From an uncultured Bacteroidota bacterium (GTDB lineage Bacteria > Bacteroidota > Bacteroidia > Chitinophagales > Chitinophagaceae), in contig CAIVKT010000174.1 in assembly GCA_903906615.1 (NCBI GenBank), positions 1 to 8,308 on the forward strand: 8,308 nt of DNA. Direction: 5' to 3'. This document shows positions 1 through 5,196 of the stretch, piece after piece (positions within the stretch are counted from its first letter, which is position 1; each line of letters begins with the position of its first letter). Position numbers and translations under genes: made by a program. The notes beneath the pieces were generated by a model, which was not told the origin of the DNA, ran no database searches, and was given only the letters and a program-made list of their open reading frames with translations.

Positions 1-121
1 CCAGCGCGAGGAGCTGGTTCACCGTTTCATCGGGCACCTGCTTACCGTTCATCTTTGCCCAGCCTATAGAGCGCCTGTTCTTTATTGTCTTTTCTACCTG
101 TAAAAACTGATCGTTGTTCAT
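1..121 (-). CDS. Nitroreductase-family protein, N-terminal fragment (cut by window edge)
   Basis: Only the first 40 codons are present; the gene continues beyond the left edge. The translation begins MNNDQFLQVEKTIKNRR and continues with SIGWAKMNGKQVPDETVNQL. The 'I-K-x-R-R-S-I' turn followed by a 'V-P-x-x-x-V-x-x-L-L' helix is the usual opening of FMN-dependent NAD(P)H nitroreductases, where the paired arginines help hold the FMN phosphate. This family moves hydride from NAD(P)H through FMN to nitro compounds, quinones or enones; the natural substrate cannot be read from this fragment. The ATG at 121 is chosen because the RRSI motif must be included and there is no better start upstream. It lies 54 bp downstream of the secreted-protein gene on the same strand but has its own perfect -7 element just upstream, so it may be transcribed separately. 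Family assignment from so short a piece is likely but not certain. Confidence 0.7.
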   Translation of the reverse strand, partial: MNNDQFLQVEKTIKNRRSIGWAKMNGKQVPDETVNQLLAL

Positions 122-129
122 AAGAGGGG

Positions 130-137
130 CAAATATA
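130..137 (-). promoter_or_regulatory. Bacteroidota -7 element TATATTTG before the nitroreductase gene
   Basis: Read on the minus strand, TATATTTG matches the Bacteroidota sigma-factor -7 consensus TAnnTTTG exactly. Only 8 nt separate it from the ATG at 121, so a start at the usual distance would give a leaderless or nearly leaderless mRNA. The best upstream TTTTG is 24 nt away rather than about 20, so the -33 part is weak and the call is tentative. Confidence 0.35.
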
Positions 138-175
138 AGTACAACACAGGTAAGTGTATGGCAAAACCGGCATGT

Positions 176-1294
176 TTATTCGCTAAGATCGATACCGGAG
201 AGGGGCTTACGGTATTTTTTCATTTCTGTATAGGGAATCAGGCTCCAGTCGGGGTTGCGGCACGGGCCTGCCACGTGCGGAAAATCCGGTGATATATACA
301 GCCCGGTATCGGTGAGGAACCAGGGTGCAAACTCCCATACATCCGGGGTATTGTAATTGCAGGAAGTATCATCTTCCTGGGCTGTCTTCATTTCTGCCGG
401 ATGGAGCACCCGCAACAGATCCATTATTTTAGGTGCCAATACTTTTTCCCTGTAGTTGGACCACACGTCGTATTCTTTTTTTTCATCGGGTTCTGCAACG
501 TCTGAGATATATATCACATCGCCCAGCTTCATTTCTTTTCCTGTACGCAGGTTAATGTTTACAGCGTCATCCCCAAAATCGGGGTGGGGTGTGCCATTGC
601 AATAATAGGACGTGAATATGTCGGTACTGAATACATTCGATCTGATGAAAGGCCCGGTGAAGTAGTAATTGTCCACTTCGCAGGAAAAATCCTGCATTGT
701 GTAGGTGATGAATTTTTCCATCAGCAGGTCGTTAATCTTGTTAAGTGCGGGCATATCCGGCCCATCGGTAAACTGCATAATGCCCACCTGTGAATGGGCG
801 ATGTGTATATAGCTGAGTGTATACGGCTCCCTTTTAGCGGTAGAATCTTTAATGATCTTCATTTCTGCCGACCGCAGCTGATCGTAATCATCGGATTCGT
901 GGACAGCTGAGTACTTTAAATAAGGATTTTTTGCTGCACCTGCCACCGCAGGATGAAGGGCTACAGGAAGCACTTTGCCTTTGCCGCTCTTCCAGGTGCC
1001 GGTAAAATTATGCTTAGCATCTTCTGCCAGTGAAAAGCGTTCAGTTCCTGTGCTTTTTCCTGATGCGTCATAGGTTTCGGCAGAAAAACTAAAAGTTGTC
1101 TTTGTTGTCTTCCCATTAAGATAAATATCGTGCAGTGTGGAGGTATAAAAGTATTTTGCATTACAGTTACCATCATCGTCAGTGGAGATGTTCATGACCA
1201 CAGGATACTTGCCTATGGTGCCTTGCAGGGTAATGTCTGCGGCTACTGCACGGAACGCCGCCAGTGTAAATGCTATTACGAGTAGTTTTTTCAT
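176..1294 (-). CDS. Secreted protein with DUF3298/RsiV-like C-terminal domain
   Basis: A 372-residue exported protein. Residues 1-19 form a signal peptide (MKKLL, then a hydrophobic run, ending AVAA before D20), so it acts in the periplasm or on the surface. Residues about 20-115 form a beta-rich N-terminal module (LQGTIGKYPVVMNI ... FTGTWKSGKGKVLPVAL) of a type I associate with Bacteroidota and some proteobacterial envelope proteins. Residues about 155-365 resemble the DUF3298 domain seen at the C-terminus of the anti-sigma factor RsiV and of PdaC-type deacetylases: 'GTPHPDF...VNINLRTGKEMKLGDVI' (235-261) matches the conserved 'G-x-H...N-x-D-x-x-T-G-K-x-L-x-L-x-D' segment, and 'FLTDTGLYISPDF..VAGP...LIPYTEMKKY' (326-361) matches its end. 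No deacetylase or membrane segment is present, so the whole protein is probably a soluble sensor or binding protein. Five cysteines (44, 205, 232, 312, 345) could form disulfides. The ATG at 1294 fits the signal peptide. The start lies 12 bp after the stop of the upstream secreted-protein gene, suggesting co-transcription. The exact function is unknown. Confidence 0.8.
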   Translation of the reverse strand: MKKLLVIAFTLAAFRAVAADITLQGTIGKYPVVMNISTDDDGNCNAKYFYTSTLHDIYLNGKTTKTTFSFSAETYDASGKSTGTERFSLAEDAKHNFTGTWKSGKGKVLPVALHPAVAGAAKNPYLKYSAVHESDDYDQLRSAEMKIIKDSTAKREPYTLSYIHIAHSQVGIMQFTDGPDMPALNKINDLLMEKFITYTMQDFSCEVDNYYFTGPFIRSNVFSTDIFTSYYCNGTPHPDFGDDAVNINLRTGKEMKLGDVIYISDVAEPDEKKEYDVWSNYREKVLAPKIMDLLRVLHPAEMKTAQEDDTSCNYNTPDVWEFAPWFLTDTGLYISPDFPHVAGPCRNPDWSLIPYTEMKKYRKPLSGIDLSE

Positions 1295-1306
1295 TAGTGG
1301 TTAGTA

Positions 1307-1816
1307 TTAATCTATTCCCAAATCCCTCCCGTGCAGTTCATAAAACATACGGCCACTAAATAGGCGCTCATTGGTTTTGGCATTATAGAACTCCAGGTAG
1401 GTTTCTTTTACATCGCCTATAGGGGGCTGCTCATCTGCAAGTATAGACCGTACCGGCTTGTGTTTCTTATTCTGTATAAAGGCATGGCCGGAGTAGATAA
1501 GGAAACAGCCCACGCCATCCTGCAACAATATTTGCAAATTACTGCGGTACTCCTGCCGGGTCACATCGGCTAAAAGCTGAACGGTATGGTCGGTAGCGGT
1601 ATCAAGGCCGCAGGCTGTGGGAAAACGGTTGTCGCCACTCTCGGCCAGCAGGCGCAGGGTTTTGTCTATATCTTTTATAGTAAAGGAAATAACGTAGTCG
1701 CCGTAAATGACATGAACCTGCGGCTTTTGCCACAGCGTGCGCATTTCAATAGTTTTCTGTGCCTGTGAGGTGTAAGAAAAGGCTACGGCTACCACTAAAA
1801 GAATTACCGCTCTCAT
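1307..1816 (-). CDS. Small secreted protein of unknown function
   Basis: A 169-residue protein that I cannot assign to a named family. Residues 1-19 are a clear type I signal peptide (MRAVILLVVAVAFSYTSQA, cut before Q20), so the mature protein of about 150 residues is periplasmic or secreted. The rest alternates short strands and turns with no membrane segment. Two cysteines (C69 and C104) could form one disulfide. Residues 136-160 (VKETYLEFYNAKTNERLFSGRMFYE) read like a closing beta-hairpin. It is the first gene of a probable two-gene unit with the DUF3298-like gene 12 bp downstream, so a shared envelope role is plausible but inferred only from position. The gene diverges from the threonine aldolase gene across 68 bp. 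The start ATG at 1816 is set by the signal peptide. Being open, with a signal peptide in frame and sensible composition, it is very probably real. Confidence 0.8.
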   Translation of the reverse strand: MRAVILLVVAVAFSYTSQAQKTIEMRTLWQKPQVHVIYGDYVISFTIKDIDKTLRLLAESGDNRFPTACGLDTATDHTVQLLADVTRQEYRSNLQILLQDGVGCFLIYSGHAFIQNKKHKPVRSILADEQPPIGDVKETYLEFYNAKTNERLFSGRMFYELHGRDLGID

Positions 1817-1884
1817 CTACCGGATATTTTTATAGTTTAAAAGTACGGAAAACAACTAATTTTATCGCCCTAAAGAAAAAGACC
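1817..1884. promoter_or_regulatory. Divergent intergenic region, secreted-protein unit / threonine aldolase
   Basis: This 68-bp AT-rich gap must carry the starts of both flanking transcripts. Each direction has a one-mismatch -7 candidate: TAATTTTA at 1857-1864 on the plus strand and TACTTTTA read on the minus strand at 1845-1838 (consensus TAnnTTTG). Neither has a good TTG about 20 nt upstream. The aldolase start is preceded by an A-rich stretch (AAAGAAAAAGACC) in place of a Shine-Dalgarno site, as is common in this phylum. Confidence 0.3.
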
Positions 1885-2910
1885 ATGAAAAGCTTAGCGA
1901 GTGACAACTATGCAGGTGTGCTGCCGGAGGTAATGGCGGCATTGCAAAAAGCCAATACCGGCCATGCCCGCTCTTACGGAGCCGATGAGCTGACCAAAAG
2001 GACTACGCAGCTTTTTAAAGAGGTGTTTGATGCCGATGTGGACGTATATTTTGTATTCAACGGCACGGGCGCCAATGTGCTGAGCATCAGCAGCGCCACA
2101 CGATCTTATAACGCTGTGCTGTGCGCCGATACCTCGCACATCTATAACGACGAATCATCGGCCCCGGAAACCATAACCGGTTGCAGGTTCTTCCCGCTAC
2201 CGGCTAACGATAAAGGAAAGCTGGATGTGAACACCATAAAGGAAAGGATCATCCGCAAGGGCGATGTGCATTATGCGCAAACAGCTATGGTATCTATAAC
2301 GCAGGCCACCGAATATGGCACGGTGTACAAGCCCGAAGAAATAAAAGCTATAGCAGCGCTGTGCAAGGAGCACGATATATACCTGCACATGGATGGCTCC
2401 CGGTTCTTCAACGCGGCTGCATCACTGAAGTGCGACCTCAAAGACATCAGCAGTAAAGCCGGTGTGGACATACTATCGCTGGGTGGTACCAAGGCGGGGA
2501 TGATGTTTGGCGAGGCAGTAGTGGTATTTAATAAAGAGCTGTCGAAACACATAGCCTACAAGCACAAGCAGGTAATGCAACTGGCATCGAAGACCCGTTT
2601 TATAGCCGCGCAGTTTGAGGCCATGCTGCAAAATGAGCTTTGGCGCAAAACGGCCACGCACGCCAACAAGATGGCCGAGCTGCTGTGTAAATCGCTTACC
2701 CCGAACCGCCATGTGAAAATAACCAAGCCTGTGCAGGCCAATGCCGTATTTGCAGAGATACCCCGCGCCTGGTACGAGCCGCTACAGGAGCACTACCCTT
2801 TCTATGTATGGAAAGACAGCACACACGAAGTAAGGCTAATGTGCTCTTGGGATACGAATGAAGAAGACATGAATGCATTTGTGAGCGCTATAAATGCGAT
2901 GCCGAAATAA
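1885..2910 (+). CDS. ltaE: Low-specificity L-threonine aldolase (PLP-dependent)
   Basis: A 341-residue fold-type I PLP enzyme that splits L-threonine or L-allo-threonine into glycine and acetaldehyde in the cytoplasm, feeding glycine supply or threonine breakdown. Visible landmarks: SDNYAG at 6-11 (the family's N-terminal substrate segment), YGAD at 31-34, the phosphate-binding FNGTGAN at 58-64, H85 in the SHIYNDE segment (stacks on the cofactor ring), HMDGSR at 168-173 (D170 pairs with the pyridine nitrogen, R173 binds phosphate or carboxylate), and SLGGTKAGMMFGEAVV at 198-213 with K203 as the expected Schiff-base lysine. Length is normal for the family. The reading frame is open upstream to an ATG at 1759, but that extension would add 42 low-complexity basic residues overlapping the divergent gene; homologues begin just before the SDN motif, so the ATG at 1885 after an A-rich leader is preferred. 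It converges with the AT-rich gene downstream. Stereospecificity (L versus L-allo) cannot be judged from the sequence. Confidence 0.93.
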   Translation: MKSLASDNYAGVLPEVMAALQKANTGHARSYGADELTKRTTQLFKEVFDADVDVYFVFNGTGANVLSISSATRSYNAVLCADTSHIYNDESSAPETITGCRFFPLPANDKGKLDVNTIKERIIRKGDVHYAQTAMVSITQATEYGTVYKPEEIKAIAALCKEHDIYLHMDGSRFFNAAASLKCDLKDISSKAGVDILSLGGTKAGMMFGEAVVVFNKELSKHIAYKHKQVMQLASKTRFIAAQFEAMLQNELWRKTATHANKMAELLCKSLTPNRHVKITKPVQANAVFAEIPRAWYEPLQEHYPFYVWKDSTHEVRLMCSWDTNEEDMNAFVSAINAMPK

Positions 2911-2962
2911 AGCTGATTGTAAAGAACATCAACAGCGGTTGAAAATAAGAAGTTACATTTAG

Positions 2963-3523
2963 CTATTTCTTACGCGGGACTATTCTAATCGGCAGATCTA
3001 GCCTTATCACTGCCCTGTATACATTTTCATTCGATACTTGAACATTATACAGTTGACCCACTTTTAAGTTCGGATAATTTTTCCTGTAGTCATCCGGCAG
3101 GTAAACCCACTTTTCAATGCGCTCATCGCCATCATTAAACATATAAGTTAGCGAGGTAGATCGATCGAAAAACGTAGGGTCATGAATTTTGAGAATTTTT
3201 CCAGTAAAATATGATGTCGAATCGCTTTTCTCGAACAAAGGGTGCCAGTAGTCTATCTTGAAATTTGTCGGTTTCTCAATGTCATAATGAATAGCATATT
3301 TTTCGCTTAATACAGTATTAGTATACCCCCCGTAAACTATTTCCTTATACGTCTTTCCCTCAACACTATAACATATCCAACATGCTTTAGCTCCAGCATC
3401 TCTGTCACATATTGTCCCTATCGCATCTTTCCATACAGTAGTTGGATGCACTTTCTTATTTGAACATAATCCTAGAAATAAAATAGTACAGAACAATATT
3501 CCTGACTTTCGCAATCCTTTCAT
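2963..3523 (-). CDS. Small exported protein or lipoprotein of unknown function, AT-rich
   Basis: A 186-residue protein I do not recognise. The N-terminus MKGLRKSGILFCTILFLGLC has a basic start, a hydrophobic run (8-19) and a cysteine at 20. This could be a degenerate lipobox (LGLC, where Leu at -1 is unusual) or an ordinary signal peptide or anchor. The mature part holds four more cysteines only in its first third (C39, C48, C51 and the C-W-I-C-Y cluster around them), then a beta-rich stretch (YTNTVLSEKYAIHYDIEKPT, SYFTGKILKI, EKWVYLP) and ends in a basic tail (IVPRKK). Base composition differs from its neighbours: sampled stretches run about 32-42% G+C, against 50% or more in the aldolase and MutS-like genes, which suggests a different history. 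It lies downstream of the MutS-like gene on the same strand with about 180 bp between, and faces the aldolase gene tail to tail. No clear -7 element is seen before it. Confidence 0.7.
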   Translation of the reverse strand: MKGLRKSGILFCTILFLGLCSNKKVHPTTVWKDAIGTICDRDAGAKACWICYSVEGKTYKEIVYGGYTNTVLSEKYAIHYDIEKPTNFKIDYWHPLFEKSDSTSYFTGKILKIHDPTFFDRSTSLTYMFNDGDERIEKWVYLPDDYRKNYPNLKVGQLYNVQVSNENVYRAVIRLDLPIRIVPRKK

Positions 3524-3589
3524 GTCTTCATTTTAGGTGTTACATCATTTTCTTGAAGCTGATGGTGAAGCCACCAACAGGGGCTGAAT

Positions 3590-3691
3590 CTACCTGAAAA
3601 AGTATTGGCGTATCAAGCCATACAGTACAGGTAGTATCAGGAGAAGGACAACGATAATAGCAATGATCTTGTTCTGATAATTCTTAGGCAT
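3590..3691 (-). CDS. Possible 33-residue single-pass membrane peptide
   Basis: A short ORF starting 11 bp after the stop of the MutS-like gene on the same strand. It begins MPKNYQNK, continues with an uninterrupted hydrophobic stretch IIAIIVVLLLILPVLYGLI (residues 9-27), and ends with a basic-aromatic tail (RQYFFR) and a TAG stop. The layout (short basic head, one membrane span, basic tail) is that of known bacterial small membrane proteins, and the tight spacing suggests translation from the MutS mRNA. Against it: the ORF is short, no Shine-Dalgarno site is visible, and an overlapping frame (3540-3683) also encodes protein-like sequence. No function can be assigned. Confidence 0.4.
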   Translation of the reverse strand: MPKNYQNKIIAIIVVLLLILPVLYGLIRQYFFR

Positions 3692-3702
3692 TACTTGATT
3701 TT

Positions 3703-5025
3703 TTATGGTTTTTGCTCCAACAAAGATATAACACCTTCTTTTTGTAAGATGCGGTAGCCTATACGGTCGTTGGAGATACCGGGCTTTAATTCGTAGGTGA
3801 ATTCATAATCGCCGTTCTGCGTCATCTGCGTAACGAAGTAGGCAAACAAAATATTATCGTTGGCGCTAAACTGCTGTGCCACTTCGTACAGGTGCGTGGA
3901 GAGGATCATGATGTGGCCGGTATGATGGAGCAGTCCTTCCAGCACAGCGCGGGTGCACTCATAGGCATCATGCACATTGGTGCCTTTGAATAGCTCATCC
4001 ATCAGCACCAGGTGGGGCTGGCGTTTCAGTATCTTTTCGGCGGTCTGCTTCATGCGCTGCACCTCGGCAAAAAAATAGCTTTCGCCCCGCAGTATGTTGT
4101 CCTCCACCTGCATGTTGGTAATGATGCCCTCGAGGAAGCTGATGCGCAGCGCGCTGGCAGGCACGCCCATGCCCAGGTGCGCCAGCAATGCGCCCACACC
4201 CAGCGCGCGCATAAAAGTTGTTTTGCCCGACATATTGGCGCCGGTGAGCAGCAGGAAATTATGATCTCCGTTGAGCGTGATGTCGTAAGACACAGGCGTT
4301 TGTAATAACGGATGGCTTAGGCTCACAGCCTCCAGGCATACCGGTGCGGCCGGCAGCAGGTCTGGGAATGTCCAGCCGTTCTTTACAGTGGCCCGAGCCA
4401 TTGCTTGCCAGGCATCTAGCTGCGAGTAGCTGTGTATGAGTCGGAAGACCATATTCTTCATTTCGCGCCGTGCTTTGTAGTTGAGTTCGGTCAGCTCTCC
4501 GTACTTTGTTTTCGCATTGATGGCCAGCACGCGCGCTGTGAGGCGGTGGTTCAATTCTGATTTTATAAAGTCCAGCTCCCTAGCCAGCAGCGCTGGTACA
4601 TTTGGCCGCTCTGCTATCTTCATTAGTTCGGTACAGCCACGCAACAGATCGCCGAGATGCGATATGGAGAACTGCGCAAAGAAGTACTGCTGTTTATTAA
4701 ATATCTTCTGAAAAAAAGAACCCAATATCAAAGACACCCCTGTAGCCGGTGCCGCGACATCTGCCGAGTCAAAATATTTTTCGAGCATCACGAGTGTGCC
4801 ATTCGAAATAATGTTTGGCCACAGGCCCAGGTGCACGGAAAGAAATTTTACAGTATCCTGTACTTCCTTCAGGCTTTCATAAGAATCTGGTGGGTGCTGT
4901 ATATGCTGGCGCAGTGCAGCATTGCCTTCCTGGGTAGTAGTATGATTGAGCAATGCAAACACACCATCGCTCCCGTCGGGCGGAAACATAGAAAGATCGC
5001 GGAGCGTGGTTTTGTCGTTTTGCAT
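3703..5025 (-). CDS. MutS-family ATPase lacking the mismatch-recognition domain
   Basis: A 440-residue protein made of a MutS-type core/clamp region (about 1-225) and a C-terminal MutS ATPase domain (about 228-435). ATPase landmarks are all present: LSHPLL at 236-241, Walker A TGANMSGKTT at 261-270 (family consensus TGPNMSGKST), the VEDNILRGESYFFAEVQRM signature at 307-325, Walker B HLVLMDELFKGTN at 338-350 with D343/E344, and the STH switch at 376-378. True MutS is about 850 residues and carries an N-terminal domain with an F-x-E motif that wedges into mismatches; that domain and the connector domain are absent, so this is not the canonical repair protein. Stand-alone proteins of this size, generically annotated as MutS-related, occur in Bacteroidota; some MutS relatives act on branched or recombination DNA, but the role here is unknown. 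The start MQNDKTTLRDLSMF is family-like. The upstream gap to pyrC is filled by a REP pair, with one palindrome 19 bp from the start codon. Confidence 0.88.
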   Translation of the reverse strand: MQNDKTTLRDLSMFPPDGSDGVFALLNHTTTQEGNAALRQHIQHPPDSYESLKEVQDTVKFLSVHLGLWPNIISNGTLVMLEKYFDSADVAAPATGVSLILGSFFQKIFNKQQYFFAQFSISHLGDLLRGCTELMKIAERPNVPALLARELDFIKSELNHRLTARVLAINAKTKYGELTELNYKARREMKNMVFRLIHSYSQLDAWQAMARATVKNGWTFPDLLPAAPVCLEAVSLSHPLLQTPVSYDITLNGDHNFLLLTGANMSGKTTFMRALGVGALLAHLGMGVPASALRISFLEGIITNMQVEDNILRGESYFFAEVQRMKQTAEKILKRQPHLVLMDELFKGTNVHDAYECTRAVLEGLLHHTGHIMILSTHLYEVAQQFSANDNILFAYFVTQMTQNGDYEFTYELKPGISNDRIGYRILQKEGVISLLEQKP

Positions 5026-5040
5026 TCAAATCATATTAAC

Positions 5041-5064
5041 ATAGCCCACGGTTTCAACCGTGGG
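5041..5064 (+). repeat. REP palindrome 1 with ATAG foot
   Basis: ATAG is followed by a perfect 9-bp inverted repeat: CCCACGGTT (5045-5053), TC, AACCGTGGG (5056-5064). It starts only 16 bp upstream of the MutS-like start codon, so in a minus-strand transcript the hairpin sits in the leader. Confidence 0.75.
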
Positions 5065-5087
5065 TAGAAAGCAAAAAATTTTGTTGT

Positions 5088-5103
5088 AACCATTTTAATG
5101 GTT
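5088..5103. repeat. Small inverted repeat inside the REP spacer
   Basis: AACCATT (5088-5094), TT, AATGGTT (5097-5103) is a perfect 7-bp inverted repeat. A shorter one, GGTT-AA-AACC, follows at 5119-5128. Both resemble eroded cores of the REP palindrome (GGTTTTAACC type) and may be degraded older copies or the structured linker of the element. Confidence 0.5.
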
Positions 5104-5143
5104 TGCTTACTCGTAAACGGTTAAAACCTGAAGGCATCTGGCA

Positions 5144-5182
5144 TTTGAAACCCACGGTTGAGACCGTGGGCTACGTTTCAAA
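5144..5182 (-). repeat. REP palindrome 2 with GTAG foot and extended outer stem
   Basis: CCCACGGT (5151-5158), loop TGAG, ACCGTGGG (5163-5170), then CTAC (5171-5174), which reads GTAG on the minus strand. An outer 7-bp stem TTTGAAA (5144-5150) / TTTCAAA (5176-5182) encloses it, leaving the five bases CTACG bulged out on one side. The foot tetranucleotide is therefore presented as a single-stranded bulge, a shape that would suit recognition by a RAYT. It ends 15 bp from the pyrC stop codon. Confidence 0.7.
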
Positions 5183-5196
5183 ATTTATCAACGAAA

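Larger units (their letters stand above)
5041..5174. repeat. Inverted REP pair (BIME-like, RAYT-mobilisable element)
   Basis: Two near-identical palindromes lie in opposite orientation, with their tetranucleotide feet facing outward: ATAG at 5041-5044 on the plus strand and GTAG read on the minus strand at 5174-5171. REP sequences served by REP-associated tyrosine transposases (RAYTs, HUH superfamily) carry a GTAG or GGAG foot at the 5' base of a hairpin, and inverted pairs form BIMEs. The 86-bp centre (5065-5150) holds further small inverted repeats. No transposase gene is in the window, so the element would depend on a RAYT encoded elsewhere. It fills most of the gap between pyrC and the MutS-like gene. 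Confidence 0.75.

Noticed and set aside
1759..1884. Longer N-terminus for the threonine aldolase from an ATG at 1759
   Set aside because: It would overlap the divergent secreted-protein gene and add 42 basic low-complexity residues before the SDN motif, where family members start.
2929..2942. Terminator hairpin between the convergent aldolase and AT-rich genes
   Set aside because: TCAAC-AGCG-GTTGA is only a 5-bp stem followed by A-rich sequence, with no T-run in either useful direction.
4657..5067. Plus-strand open frame running across the MutS-like start and REP 1
   Set aside because: Antisense of the MutS-like gene, ending inside the REP palindrome; composition is not protein-like.
5041..5174. 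CRISPR-like repeat array
   Set aside because: Only two copies, inverted to each other and palindromic, with no regular spacer; it fits a REP pair.
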